Positions 46,306-54,793 are shown, numbered from the stretch's first letter. The stretch: DNA of 64,000 bases from Sphingobacteriales bacterium 50-39 (GCA_001898505.1 MKTZ01000015.1:496001-560000), one strand, 5' to 3'. The notes: generated from the sequence alone by a model not told the origin. Numbers and translations are program-made.

Positions 46306-47469
46306 ATGTCCCAACATCGCATCACCCAAGCCATTCGTATCCGCACCGACCGCACAGAGGAAAAAGAACATTCTTCCCCTTTATTCCTCACCAGCAGCTT
46401 CTGCTTTGACGACGCCGAAGAAATGCGCGCCGCCTTTGCAGACGAGACAGACGCTAACATATACAGCAGATTCAGCAACCCCTCCGTACAGGAGTTTGTA
46501 GACCGCATGTGCGCCCTGGAAGGCGCCGAAGCCGGATTTGCCACCGCGTCGGGGATGAGCGCCATCGTCGCCTCCTTCCTCAGCTTCCTCAAAAAAGGGG
46601 ATCACCTGCTGTCCTGCAGCTCTATTTTCGGTAGCACCCATACCATCATCACCAAATATCTCCCGAAGTTCGGCATCGAATATACCTATGTCCCCGCGGG
46701 CGATCAAAAGGCATGGGAAGCCGCTATACGTCCCAATACAAAGATGATCTACCTCGAGACGCCCACCAACCCCGGCCTGGAGCTCATCGACCTGGAAATA
46801 GCCGGCCAGCTGGCGCGTAAGTATAAACTCATCCTCAATGTCGATAACTGCTTTGCCACTCCCATCGGCCAGCTCCCCATCCAATATGGCGCCGACCTCG
46901 TCGTTCATTCCGCCACCAAATGGCTCGATGGGCAAGGACGCGTGCTGGGTGGAGTGGTAGTAGGGAAAAAGGAGCTGATACACGAGATCTATCTGTTCTG
47001 CCGTAGCACCGGCCCCTCCCTCTCCCCCTTCAATGCCTGGGTCCTGAGCCGCAGCCTGGAGACGCTGGACGTGAGGATGGAAAGACATTCTTCCAACGCA
47101 CTCTATATCGCACAAAAGCTGGAAGGGCATGCCGCCATCGCCCGCCTGAAATACCCTTTCCTGCCCAGCCATCCGCAGCATGACATTGCCAAAAAGCAAA
47201 TGCTGAACGGCGGCGGCATCATTTCCTTCGACCTGAAAGGAGGACTGGAAGCAGGGAGGCAATTCCTGAATAAGCTGAATATGCTCTCAAAGACGGCCAA
47301 TCTGGGAGATACCCGCAGCATAGCTTCTCATCCGGCCAGCACTACCCACGCCAAGCTCACACCCGAAGAAAGGGCCGCCGTAGGTATCACGCCGGGGCTC
47401 ATACGCATTTCTGTGGGACTGGAGCATAGGGATGATATACTACAGGATATTTTGCAGGCATTAAAGTGA
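46306..47469 (+). CDS. metZ: O-acyl-homoserine sulfhydrylase / trans-sulfuration enzyme (MetZ-like)
   Basis: 387 residues from ATG 46306; the frame also has a TTG nine bases earlier. Cys/Met-metabolism PLP enzyme: the PLP-binding Lys is in VHSATKWLDGQGRVLGG, the Tyr-Arg of the active site in ANIYSRFSNPSV, and ETPTNPGL is the family signature. The QGRVLGG context after the Lys is typical of O-succinylhomoserine sulfhydrylase (MetZ); cystathionine gamma-synthase is the alternative. It uses sulfide and the activated homoserine made by the divergent metX product to make homocysteine. Confidence 0.85.
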   Translation: MSQHRITQAIRIRTDRTEEKEHSSPLFLTSSFCFDDAEEMRAAFADETDANIYSRFSNPSVQEFVDRMCALEGAEAGFATASGMSAIVASFLSFLKKGDHLLSCSSIFGSTHTIITKYLPKFGIEYTYVPAGDQKAWEAAIRPNTKMIYLETPTNPGLELIDLEIAGQLARKYKLILNVDNCFATPIGQLPIQYGADLVVHSATKWLDGQGRVLGGVVVGKKELIHEIYLFCRSTGPSLSPFNAWVLSRSLETLDVRMERHSSNALYIAQKLEGHAAIARLKYPFLPSHPQHDIAKKQMLNGGGIISFDLKGGLEAGRQFLNKLNMLSKTANLGDTRSIASHPASTTHAKLTPEERAAVGITPGLIRISVGLEHRDDILQDILQALK

Positions 47470-47475
47470 GGCCAC

Positions 47476-47830
47476 ATGGTCCAACGGGCAGCTCGCATAT
47501 TGACGCTGGTTATTGTATGTTGCGCATTACAGCATGCCGCAAAGGCCCAATCATATCGTATAAGGTCCTTTGAAGGGGAGAACGCCACCCTTAAATTGAA
47601 GTATATGGTACGGACTAGCAGAACACTGGCAGTGTCTTACTTAAAGGACTCCCTGTTCCTGAGGGAAGATCGATATTTCCTTGCTGGTCACATCATCCAT
47701 CGAGCTTGTATGGCCTCCCGATAGCAACCACGTTTATAAGCTGAACCTTAAAATGATCGGGTCCGATCAAGGCAATTATAAGATAATCGCCAACACCCAT
47801 GACCATTTATCTAAAGAAACATCCCGATGA
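47476..47830 (+). pseudogene. Small secreted protein gene with a frameshift
   Basis: A frame from the ATG at 47476 encodes a signal peptide (MVQRAARILTLVIVCCALQH, ends AKAQ) and about 40 further residues. From about 47665 the sensible continuation is in another frame (KIDISLLVTSSIELVWPPD, then YKLNLKMIGSDQGNYKI), which runs to a TGA at 47828-47830. Restoring one base in the GGGAAG run near 47663 would give one protein of about 118 residues. I do not recognise the family. It follows metZ by 6 bp. Mutation is the simplest explanation; sequencing error or programmed shifting cannot be excluded. Confidence 0.6.
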
Positions 47831-47872
47831 AACAATTGATCGTGGCAGCAAAGATCAGAAAGGAGCTCCTTC

Positions 47873-49198
47873 CTAATCCCCCCAGATCTCACCTTCTCCC
47901 TTCAGCCATTCTTTCACCAGTTCGGTGGTGACTGACTTCGGTCGCTCGAGGGGGAATCCCAGCGCCCTGTCCCAACAGAGACTGGCCAGAACGCCCAACG
48001 CACGGCTAACGCCAAAGAGCACGGTATAGAACTCATACTCTACCATTCCATAATGTACGAGGAGAGCTCCGCTATGCGCATCCACGTTCGGCCAGGGGTT
48101 CTTGATCTTGCCAAGGGATTGCAGGATAGGCGGCACCGTATCATAGATATTCCACACTGTCTGTACCAGGGGGTCGTTCGGCATGTGCTTTTTACCAAAT
48201 TCCATTTGTGCGGTAAATCTGGGGTCTGTCTTGCGCAGGACTGCGTGACCATAACCAGGCACCACCTTCCCTTCGCTCAAGGTTTTCTTCACGTAGGCCG
48301 CTATCTGCTCACCCGAAGGCAGCTCTACACCCAACTCACTGCGCATCTCCAATATCCACTTGATCACTTCCTGGTTGGCCAGCCCATGCAAGGGACCCGC
48401 CAGCCCATTCATACCCGCCGCAAAGCTCAGGTAAGGATCACTGAGAGCCGATCCCACCAGGTGCACCGTATGCGCACTCACATTCCCGCCTTCATGATCC
48501 GCATGTATCGTCATATACAGACGCATCAGCTCCCGGAAGGTCTCATCCTCAAAGCCCAGCATATGGGCAAAATTCCCCGCCCAGTCCAAAAGACCATTGG
48601 GATGAATATGATCTTCATCCTTATACTTTCTGCGATAGATATATGCAGCTACCCGGGGCAAACGAGCTATCAGGTCCATGCTGTCATCAAATATCGCCTC
48701 CCAATAATCTTTTTTATTCATCCCTTTCGCGTACTTCTCCGCAAACTTGCTCTCCGTCTGAAGGGCCATTATGGCCACCACGAACTGGGTCATGGGATGG
48801 GAATCCTTCGGCAGCGCCTCGATTGCGGCAAACACGTGATTGGGAACATGGCTCCGGCGTTGCCAGTTGGACGTGAGATCATGTACATCTTCTTCGGTAG
48901 GCAGTTCGCCCAGCAACATCAACAGGAAAAGACCCTCCGGCAGGGGCTCGGTGCCTCCGCTGGCCTTTGGCAGCTTCTTTTGCAGGTCGGGGATGGAATA
49001 TCCTCTAAAGCGGATACCTTCTTGTGCATCCAGCAGGGAAGTCTCGCTCACCAATCCGGTAATACCCCGCATACCCTGATAGATCTGGGAGAGGGTCACC
49101 TCTCCTATTTTCTTATTTCCATGCTCTTTTATCAGATCCTTTATTTCGGCAGATACTGCGTCCGCCTTGGATTTAAACCTGTCCTTGAGTATTGCCAT
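47873..49198 (-). CDS. gltA: Citrate synthase (eukaryote-like type)
   Basis: 441 residues. Condenses acetyl-CoA and oxaloacetate to citrate. The catalytic residues are visible: His in [14 protein letters not shown], His in [15 protein letters not shown] and Asp in [10 protein letters not shown]. The N-terminal extension and sequence place it with the mitochondrial-like citrate synthases common in Bacteroidota, not with the hexameric NADH-regulated proteobacterial form. It stands alone on the minus strand. Its stop is 43 bp from the end of the frameshifted gene on the other strand. Confidence 0.95.
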   Translation of the reverse strand: MAILKDRFKSKADAVSAEIKDLIKEHGNKKIGEVTLSQIYQGMRGITGLVSETSLLDAQEGIRFRGYSIPDLQKKLPKASGGTEPLPEGLFLLMLLGELPTEEDVHDLTSNWQRRSHVPNHVFAAIEALPKDSHPMTQFVVAIMALQTESKFAEKYAKGMNKKDYWEAIFDDSMDLIARLPRVAAYIYRRKYKDEDHIHPNGLLDWAGNFAHMLGFEDETFRELMRLYMTIHADHEGGNVSAHTVHLVGSALSDPYLSFAAGMNGLAGPLHGLANQEVIKWILEMRSELGVELPSGEQIAAYVKKTLSEGKVVPGYGHAVLRKTDPRFTAQMEFGKKHMPNDPLVQTVWNIYDTVPPILQSLGKIKNPWPNVDAHSGALLVHYGMVEYEFYTVLFGVSRALGVLASLCWDRALGFPLERPKSVTTELVKEWLKGEGEIWGD

Positions 49199-49326
49199 AT
49201 CGAAGCTGTTTTACCGGTTAAAGTTACTATAGGAACTGTTGTAATACAAATGATTTGGTGGGATTTACGATTAAAATAGAGTTAACGCTCCCTATCATAA
49301 AATCTCTACTTCTGCGTTCTCGCTCT

Positions 49327-50421
49327 TTACTTCGGCGTTCTCGCATACAACCAAAATGCCAGCCCGCTGAAAATAATGTTCGGCAGCCATGCCGCGATCA
49401 TCGGCGGAAAGCTCCCTTTTGTACTAAAGGTCACGGAGAACTTATCCATCACCACGAAAATAGCCGCCATCACGATACCCATGGCCAGATGCAATCCGCT
49501 GCCCCCCCTGATCTTCCGGGTGCCGATCACAGCTCCCATCAGCGTCATGATGATGACGGAAAAAGGAGTAGCATCCCGGTGATAGAGCTCTACTTTGAAA
49601 GTATTCAATCCCTCGGCGCCCCGCACCTCCTCCATATGAATGAATTGATGCAGCTCCGGTGTAGTAAGCTTGTCCTTTAAATAGTCGTCCCTTCTCAGTT
49701 CCTTTGGGAGCACATTCAGGTTCACGTGCAAACTATCCAGTTTTGTCACGGTTTCCTTCAGCCCATCGATCTTGCGTTCGATGACTCCCTGCAGCCGCCA
49801 GTCTTTCTTAACCGGATCCCATTTCACCGTCTCGGCCCGCAGATTGTAATTGACCTTATTGCCTTTCAGCCGCTGCATAAAGAAATTGCTGGCCGACTTG
49901 TTCACCGTATCATAATAGCGGAACCCTACATAGGTGGTAGGATCCACACGGAGATAATAATTATTGGTCCGGTAGTAATCAGAATTGTACGAGCTGTTGC
50001 GATCCACATAGACAGCCTGGAAATCCGTGCGGATCTCATTGGCCCTGGGCACCCAGTACTGGCTGGCCCACCAGAATATCAGGGCCAGTATGACCGAACC
50101 CAGGAAGTAAGGGCGCAACATCCGATTGTAACGCACCCCGCCGGCAAGGATGGCAATGAACTCTGACCGCCCCGCCATCTTGCTGCTGAAATAAATGACG
50201 GCAATAAAGGTCATCAGCGGGAAGATCATCGACATGATGAAGGGTACAAAGCCGATGTAGTAATGGATCACCAGTTGCCAGGCAGTCATTCCCGACTTGA
50301 CAAAGTCATCTGCCTTTTCGCTGGTATCGATCACCACGGCGATGACCGTGATCACCAATAGAGTAAATATAAAGGTCCCCAGGAACTTCCGAAGTATATA
50401 TCTGTCCAGCAGTTTAAGCAT
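49327..50421 (-). CDS. LptF/LptG-family lipopolysaccharide export permease
   Basis: 364 residues from the ATG at 50421 (MLKLLDRYILRKFLGTF), the canonical start of the YjgP/YjgQ family; a start 20 codons upstream adds a polar tail. Three N-terminal and three C-terminal membrane segments flank a beta-jellyroll periplasmic domain (about 130-270). In the Lpt system this protein extracts LPS from the inner membrane with the LptB ATPase. Whether it is F or G cannot be told. It follows tgt after 92 bp in the same direction. The gap carries a 17-bp palindrome. Confidence 0.9.
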   Translation of the reverse strand: MLKLLDRYILRKFLGTFIFTLLVITVIAVVIDTSEKADDFVKSGMTAWQLVIHYYIGFVPFIMSMIFPLMTFIAVIYFSSKMAGRSEFIAILAGGVRYNRMLRPYFLGSVILALIFWWASQYWVPRANEIRTDFQAVYVDRNSSYNSDYYRTNNYYLRVDPTTYVGFRYYDTVNKSASNFFMQRLKGNKVNYNLRAETVKWDPVKKDWRLQGVIERKIDGLKETVTKLDSLHVNLNVLPKELRRDDYLKDKLTTPELHQFIHMEEVRGAEGLNTFKVELYHRDATPFSVIIMTLMGAVIGTRKIRGGSGLHLAMGIVMAAIFVVMDKFSVTFSTKGSFPPMIAAWLPNIIFSGLAFWLYARTPK

Positions 50422-50479
50422 GCGCCGCGAAGGTACGCTGCCATTTTCATAATCAACTCTTAAAACCGAGGTTTTGGAC

Positions 50480-50496
50480 ACGAACCTCTGGTTCGT
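50480..50496. repeat. 17-bp palindrome, copy 2
   Basis: ACGAACCTCTGGTTCGT, identical to 19869-19885, lies between tgt and the LptF/G gene. Flanking CGAGGTTTT segments on both sides add partial symmetry. It lacks a T tract and so is not a typical terminator. Confidence 0.65.
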
Positions 50497-50513
50497 TTCG
50501 AGGTTTTCGGGGC

Positions 50514-51653
50514 CTAAAGTCTTGTCTGCAGCAGCGGGACCTGCTCGTTCTTCCAGCTGACAAAATCCCCCGCCTGAATATGCTTCCGCGCCTCCGTCAC
50601 TAAGTGGAGGTAGAACGCCAGGTTATGCACGCTGGCAATGGTTAGTCCCAGTATCTCCTTGGACTTCACCAGATGACGCAGGTACGCCTTGCTGTAGTAC
50701 TGGCTCCACTCGCTGTCGATGCCATCGTCGATGGGTGAAAAATCCTTTTCCCATTTCTTATTGTCGATATTGATAACCCCTTTGGAAGTGAACAGCATCG
50801 CATTCCGCCCATTACGGGTAGGCATCACACAGTCGAACATATCCACTCCCCGGGCAATACATTCCAGTATGTTCCAGGGCGTCCCTACACCCATGAGATA
50901 GCGAGGTTTGTCCGCGGGGAGGTCGGTACAGCAGGCCTCACATATCTCATACAGCTGTGCCTCGGGCTCCCCGACACTGAGTCCCCCGATGGCATTCCCC
51001 ACCGCGCCCTTGCCGGACACATAGGCGCAGGACGCCTTACGCAGGTCGGGAAATACACTCCCCTGTACGATGGGGAATAGGTTCTGGGTATACCCGTACT
51101 TATCCGGCGTCCCGTTGAATCGTTCAAAACACCGGTCCAGCCATCGATGGGTAAGGTGCATGGACTTCTCCGCATAGGCATACTCGCTGGGATATGGCGG
51201 ACATTCGTCAAAGGCCATGATGATATCGCCCCCGATGACCCGCTGGATATCCATTACTTTCTCCGGGCTAAAAAGATGCCTCGAACCGTCGATATGCGAC
51301 TGGAATACCACCCCATCCTCTTGTATCTTACGGGTGCCCGCCAGGGAGAATACCTGGTATCCGCCACTATCTGTCAATATCGGACGGTCCCAGCCATTGA
51401 ATCGGTGGATGCCGCCCGCCGCCTCCAGCACCTCCAGCCCCGGCCGGAGATAGAGATGATAGGTATTCCCCAGAATGATCCGGGCCTTTACGTCCTCCTT
51501 TAGCTGTTGCTGGCTGACAGCCTTTACGCTCCCCACCGTACCCACGGGCATAAATATGGGGGTAGGTATCTCCCCATGATCGGTCACTATCCTACCTGCT
51601 CTTGCCGCGGAATGTGGGCATTGCCTTTCTAAATCAAATGTTAATGCTGCCAT
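50514..51653 (-). CDS. tgt: Queuine tRNA-ribosyltransferase (TGT)
   Basis: 379 residues. Exchanges guanine 34 of tRNAs for Asp, Asn, His and Tyr for preQ1 on the queuosine pathway. The acid/base Asp in LTDSGGYQVFSL and the nucleophile Asp in DMFDCVMPTRNGRNA are present, as is GGLSVGEP. The zinc site is not canonical: where E. coli has CxCxxC before RAYLHHL, this protein has I-x-S-x-x-S before KAYLRHL, although the downstream His (SVHNLAFY) remains. From memory, loss of these Cys is common in Bacteroidota enzymes. Confidence 0.95.
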   Translation of the reverse strand: MAALTFDLERQCPHSAARAGRIVTDHGEIPTPIFMPVGTVGSVKAVSQQQLKEDVKARIILGNTYHLYLRPGLEVLEAAGGIHRFNGWDRPILTDSGGYQVFSLAGTRKIQEDGVVFQSHIDGSRHLFSPEKVMDIQRVIGGDIIMAFDECPPYPSEYAYAEKSMHLTHRWLDRCFERFNGTPDKYGYTQNLFPIVQGSVFPDLRKASCAYVSGKGAVGNAIGGLSVGEPEAQLYEICEACCTDLPADKPRYLMGVGTPWNILECIARGVDMFDCVMPTRNGRNAMLFTSKGVINIDNKKWEKDFSPIDDGIDSEWSQYYSKAYLRHLVKSKEILGLTIASVHNLAFYLHLVTEARKHIQAGDFVSWKNEQVPLLQTRL

Positions 51654-51674
51654 ATAATATTTTTTCCCGTCAAA

Positions 51675-51739
51675 CGGTCCTTCGGACCGACGACATTACG
51701 TCTTTTTATCTGTCCTTACGGACACCGACCGTTGGTCGG
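51675..51739. repeat. Cluster of three short perfect hairpins
   Basis: CGGTCC-TTC-GGACCG (51675-51689), TGTCC-TTAC-GGACA (51711-51724) and CCGACC-GTT-GGTCGG (51725-51739) follow each other in the gap between the divergent tgt and glycosyltransferase genes, then a GTCGG-rich run to about 51762. Repetitive extragenic palindromes are the likeliest class. The rest of 51654-51952 shows nothing else definite. Confidence 0.65.
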
Positions 51740-51952
51740 GGTCGTCGGTCGGCGGGTCGGCAAGATACCCCCGTCACCTGAATTTTCACCTATCTGACCC
51801 TCTTTCGCCACCCAAATAGTAATTTTACTATAATAAATTGACGGTTATGCGTACTTTCGCGGATGGATTGGAAGTTTATGTCTGACGTCCTTCGTCGGGA
51901 ACTTTCAGTTTTTGTCGAACTGCCCCTGGCGGTTCCAGGCCCCAATCGTAGA

Positions 51953-53083
51953 ATGCTTATGAATAGATTTGGCGTCTCTCTGAGCGAGATATTTTTTATA
52001 CTGTTCTGTCTGGTCACACTGACCCAACTCTTTTATTATGGTTGGTTCTTTAGACGTCTCGCCTTTTTTACCCCAACCGAAAAGGCCAGCTCTCAGCAAC
52101 ATCCAGTCAGCGTCATCATCTGCGCACGTGACGAGGCCGGCAAGCTCGTTACCCATCTGCCGGGAGCCCTGTCCCAGATCTATCCCAGCACCCATGAGAT
52201 CATCGTCGTCAACCACAATAGCCAGGACGAGACCCGATTCCTTCTGGACGAATTCAAAAAGACCTTCAAAGGCCTCCATATCGTCAATCTCGAACAGGAA
52301 GCTATCGGCATCCCCGGCAAAAAATACCCCCTCAGCATGGGTATCAAGGAAGCCAGACACGAAATAGTGCTCCTCACCGACGCCGACTGTATGCCCGCCA
52401 GTGAATTCTGGATGCAAAAAATGCAGGACGGCTACAACAATGGCATCGAGGTGGTCCTGGGCTATAGCCCTTATAAAAAAGCCCCCGGATTCCTCAATAA
52501 GATCATCCGCTTCGACACTTTCCACACTGCCGTCCAGTATCTCTCCTATGCTTTGGCCGGCATCCCCTATATGGGTGTGGGGCGTAACCTCTCCTACAAA
52601 AAGGACATATTCTTCAAGAATAAAGGGTTTTCCGCCATCAATCACATCCCCGGTGGTGACGATGACCTGTTCATCAATAAAGTGGCTACAAAGGAAAATA
52701 CCGCCATCGTCGTGGACCCCGACACCTTCACGATGTCCGAGCCCAAAAAGACATTTAATGACTGGTTCCGTCAAAAGACCCGTCATTACACCACGGCCAG
52801 GTACTACCGCCCCCTTCATAAGTTCTTATTAGGGCTGTATTCCTTTTCCCATGTCCTGTTCTATCCATTGTTTATTGCCAGCCTCTTCTTCAGCTGGCAG
52901 GCGGCCCTTGCCCTTTTTGCCGTCCGCCTGATGGTGCAGGGATATATTTATTATAATGCTATGAACAAGCTCCAGGAGAATGATCTTTTTGCCTGGTGGT
53001 GGCTCCTTGACATCTGGATGTTCGTGTATTACCTGATCTTTGTACCTACGATATGGAAAAAACCACGGACCACCTGGAACTGA
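51953..53083 (+). CDS. Family 2 glycosyltransferase, membrane-bound
   Basis: About 376 residues from ATG 51953 (MLMNRFGVSLSEIFF); the longer frame from 51863 lacks a membrane-anchor start. One N-terminal membrane segment, a GT-A domain beginning VSVIICARDEAGKL, a DxD-type motif in LLTDADCMPASEFW, an acceptor-site region IPGGDDDLFINK, a QxxRW-like FRQKTRHY and two to three C-terminal membrane segments. It probably adds sugars to a lipid or polysaccharide on the cytoplasmic face. It overlaps the rsmG start by 31 bp, so both are translated from one message. Confidence 0.88.
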   Translation: MLMNRFGVSLSEIFFILFCLVTLTQLFYYGWFFRRLAFFTPTEKASSQQHPVSVIICARDEAGKLVTHLPGALSQIYPSTHEIIVVNHNSQDETRFLLDEFKKTFKGLHIVNLEQEAIGIPGKKYPLSMGIKEARHEIVLLTDADCMPASEFWMQKMQDGYNNGIEVVLGYSPYKKAPGFLNKIIRFDTFHTAVQYLSYALAGIPYMGVGRNLSYKKDIFFKNKGFSAINHIPGGDDDLFINKVATKENTAIVVDPDTFTMSEPKKTFNDWFRQKTRHYTTARYYRPLHKFLLGLYSFSHVLFYPLFIASLFFSWQAALALFAVRLMVQGYIYYNAMNKLQENDLFAWWWLLDIWMFVYYLIFVPTIWKKPRTTWN

Positions 53084-53784
53084 TCCTTCGTTATTTCGAC
53101 GATTTTACTCCCGGGCAGCTACAACAGCTGGCCGCGCTGGAAGAGTTGTATAAGGACTGGAACAATAAGATCAACGTCATCTCCCGCAAGGACATCGAAA
53201 GCCTCTACGAAAAGCACGTCCTGCACTCTCTGAGCATTGCGGCAGCCTTCCAGTTCGAAAAGGGGATGCAGGTCATCGACATCGGTACGGGCGGTGGTTT
53301 TCCCGGCATACCGCTGGCTATCTTCTTCCCCGATACGGCCTTCCATCTCGTGGACAGCATCGGTAAAAAGATAAAGGTCGTCGAGGCCGTACGCGACGCC
53401 ATAGGGCTCGCTAACATTACCACCCGGCATGGACGGGCAGAAGAAATAAAAGATCGGAAGTTCGACGTGGCGGTGTCCCGTGCTGTGGCGCCTTTAAAAG
53501 ACCTGCACGCCTGGTCCAAACCCCTGCTGAAAAAGCCTTCGCGTCGGCCGGCCCCACCAACCGACCCGGTCCCGTCCACTGGCCAGCCGGCCGGCAACCC
53601 GGACCCCACAGGGTCAGACAGCCCTGAAGGTCTCCCCATCCCCCACGGTCTCATTTGTCTCAAAGGAGGCGACCTTGCCGCCGAGATCTCGGAAAGCCAC
53701 ACGCGGCCACGGGTCATGGAGATACACGATATTTTCGCCCTGGATTACTTCCGCGAAAAATACCTGCTATACATACCCTCCTAG
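53053..53784 (+). CDS. rsmG: 16S rRNA (guanine(527)-N7)-methyltransferase with in-frame insertion
   Basis: 243 residues; relatives in this phylum are about 205-210. SAM-binding motif VIDIGTGGGFPGIPLAIFFP, the family segment KDWNNKINVISRKD near the N-terminus, and VSRAVAPL at about 140 identify RsmG. Between KPLLKK and GLICLKGGDL lies a Pro/Gly/Ser/Asp-rich run of about 35 residues (roughly 53537-53640) where relatives have about a dozen. That DNA is GC-rich and palindromic (GGCCGGCC, GACCCCACAGGGTC). It looks like a repeat that entered the gene in frame at a surface loop. Function is probably retained because the motifs on both sides are intact. Confidence 0.9.
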   Translation: MEKTTDHLELILRYFDDFTPGQLQQLAALEELYKDWNNKINVISRKDIESLYEKHVLHSLSIAAAFQFEKGMQVIDIGTGGGFPGIPLAIFFPDTAFHLVDSIGKKIKVVEAVRDAIGLANITTRHGRAEEIKDRKFDVAVSRAVAPLKDLHAWSKPLLKKPSRRPAPPTDPVPSTGQPAGNPDPTGSDSPEGLPIPHGLICLKGGDLAAEISESHTRPRVMEIHDIFALDYFREKYLLYIPS

Positions 53785-53834
53785 AAGCCAAAGCTTTACT
53801 CCATCCCGCCTCACGCGTCTACCCAACTACCCCA

Positions 53835-53858
53835 AAAACTACCACAAAATGGTATTTT
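53835..53858. promoter_or_regulatory. Imperfect palindrome upstream of NarL-type regulator
   Basis: AAAACTACCACAAAATGGTA with flanking T run: ACTACCA and TGGTAT form the arms. The same element recurs at 54581-54602 after the gene. A TTTG (-7-like, GACCTTTG at 53877-53884) begins 46 bp after the palindrome start and ends 5 bp before the ATG, implying an almost leaderless transcript. Confidence 0.55.
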
Positions 53859-53888
53859 TTTCTCGCCAAAGCCGCGGACCTTTGCACT

Positions 53889-54545
53889 ATGACAATTTCT
53901 GTTTGTATTGTAGATGATAACAAGGACATCCGCTCTGCTCTCGAGCAGATCATTCTGATGGCTGATGGCTATACACTGGCCGGAAGCTATGCAGATGCGG
54001 AAGAGGCGCTGCAGAAAATACCTCTCGCAAATCCCAATGTCGTGCTCATGGACATTAACCTGGGCAACGGTGAAAGTGGCATCGATTGTGTGCGGCAGCT
54101 AAAACCCCTTCACCCCGAGATCCTATTCATGATGTGTACGATCTACGAGGAAGATGAAAAAATATTTGAAGCGCTGACAGCTGGAGCCAATGGGTATATC
54201 CTTAAAAAGACAGCCCCCGGCAAGCTCCTGGACGCACTGCGCGAACTCTATGAAGGCGGCGCTCCCATGAGCAGCCAGATAGCCCGTAAGGTGGTCAATG
54301 CCTTCCAGGTCCGGGCCGCCGCCGCCGACCCCACCCTGAACAGTCTGCAGGGAAAATCCATCAGCATCCTCTCCAACAGGGAGAACGAGATCCTGGAACT
54401 TCTCGCTAAAGGTATGTTATACAAGGAGATAGCCGGCAGGCTCTTTATCAGCCAGGAGACTGTCCGCAAGCACGTATATCACATTTATGAGAAATTACAT
54501 GTAAACAACAGGGTGGAAGCTATCAATAAGTTCTATGGCAGGTAA
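53889..54545 (+). CDS. NarL/FixJ-type response regulator
   Basis: 218 residues from ATG 53889; the frame is open upstream to 53655, but that part overlaps rsmG in another frame and is not homologous to regulators. Receiver domain with CIVDDNKDIR, acceptor Asp in VVLMDINLGNGESGID and Lys in YILKKTAPGKL; LuxR-type helix-turn-helix in NRENEILELLAKGMLYKEIA and SQETVRKHVYHIYEKL. No kinase is in the window. Palindromes on both sides of the gene suggest it regulates itself and the small transcript downstream (inference). Confidence 0.93.
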   Translation: MTISVCIVDDNKDIRSALEQIILMADGYTLAGSYADAEEALQKIPLANPNVVLMDINLGNGESGIDCVRQLKPLHPEILFMMCTIYEEDEKIFEALTAGANGYILKKTAPGKLLDALRELYEGGAPMSSQIARKVVNAFQVRAAAADPTLNSLQGKSISILSNRENEILELLAKGMLYKEIAGRLFISQETVRKHVYHIYEKLHVNNRVEAINKFYGR

Positions 54546-54580
54546 ATGTCCGGCCAACAAACTTCCGGTCCGTTTTAACT

Positions 54581-54602
54581 AAAACTACCATAAAGTGGTA
54601 TT
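54581..54602. promoter_or_regulatory. Second copy of the regulator palindrome
   Basis: AAAACTACCATAAAGTGGTA, the same element as at 53835 with two internal changes that preserve the arms. It directly abuts the -33 TTG of the promoter that follows, the position of a class II-type activator site. Confidence 0.6.
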
Positions 54603-54631
54603 GTTTTACCCTTATAGAGCATCTAATTTTG
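54601..54631 (+). promoter_or_regulatory. Consensus Bacteroidota promoter for candidate small RNA
   Basis: TTG at 54601-54603 and TAATTTTG at 54624-54631 are separated by 20 bp, matching the -33/-7 arrangement of the primary sigma factor in this phylum. No gene starts within reach downstream on this strand. Confidence 0.6.
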
Positions 54632-54636
54632 CCCCC

Positions 54637-54732
54637 GAGGGCTGCTAATCAGATCAAATGCATTAGTCATTTTACCTTATCTAACCTATATCAAGCACGG
54701 AGGCCGTCTGACCAGACAGCCTCTTTTTTTTT
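54637..54732 (+). ncRNA. Candidate small RNA of about 95 nt
   Basis: Bounded by the consensus promoter at 54601-54631 and the terminator at 54700-54732. It contains no ORF longer than two codons (the only ATG is followed by CAT TAG). The palindrome in front is the one found before the NarL-type regulator gene, so both would respond to the same protein. The 5' end is set only by distance from the -7 element. The alternative is that the terminator simply ends the regulator transcript and the promoter match is chance. Confidence 0.5.
54700..54732 (+). terminator. Rho-independent terminator
   Basis: A GAGGC-GTCT / AGAC-GCCTC stem with one C-A mismatch and a short loop is followed by nine T (54724-54732). 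Confidence 0.8.
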
Positions 54733-54769
54733 GCACTTTTTCTCTGAATCTGGTATTGGCAACAATGTT

Positions 54770-54793
54770 CAGGTTCGATCCCTGTTCTGGGCA
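54770..54793 (+). other. tRNA 3'-end-like fragment (possible att scar)
   Basis: CAGGTTCGATCCCTG has the shape of a T-arm with the conserved TTCGATC loop and is followed by TTCTGGGCA, like an acceptor strand plus discriminator base. No matching 5' half (GCCCAGA) lies within 100 bp upstream. Such scraps often mark the edge of an element that once integrated at a tRNA gene. Confidence 0.35.

Noticed and set aside
47827-47931. A 34-codon ORF starting at the ATGA overlap after the frameshifted gene
   Set aside because: It runs antisense into the citrate synthase 3' end and its composition reflects that gene; most likely chance.
53655-53888. N-terminal extension of the NarL-type regulator back to 53655
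   Set aside because: It overlaps rsmG in another frame and resembles no receiver domain; the receiver motif begins right after the ATG at 53889.
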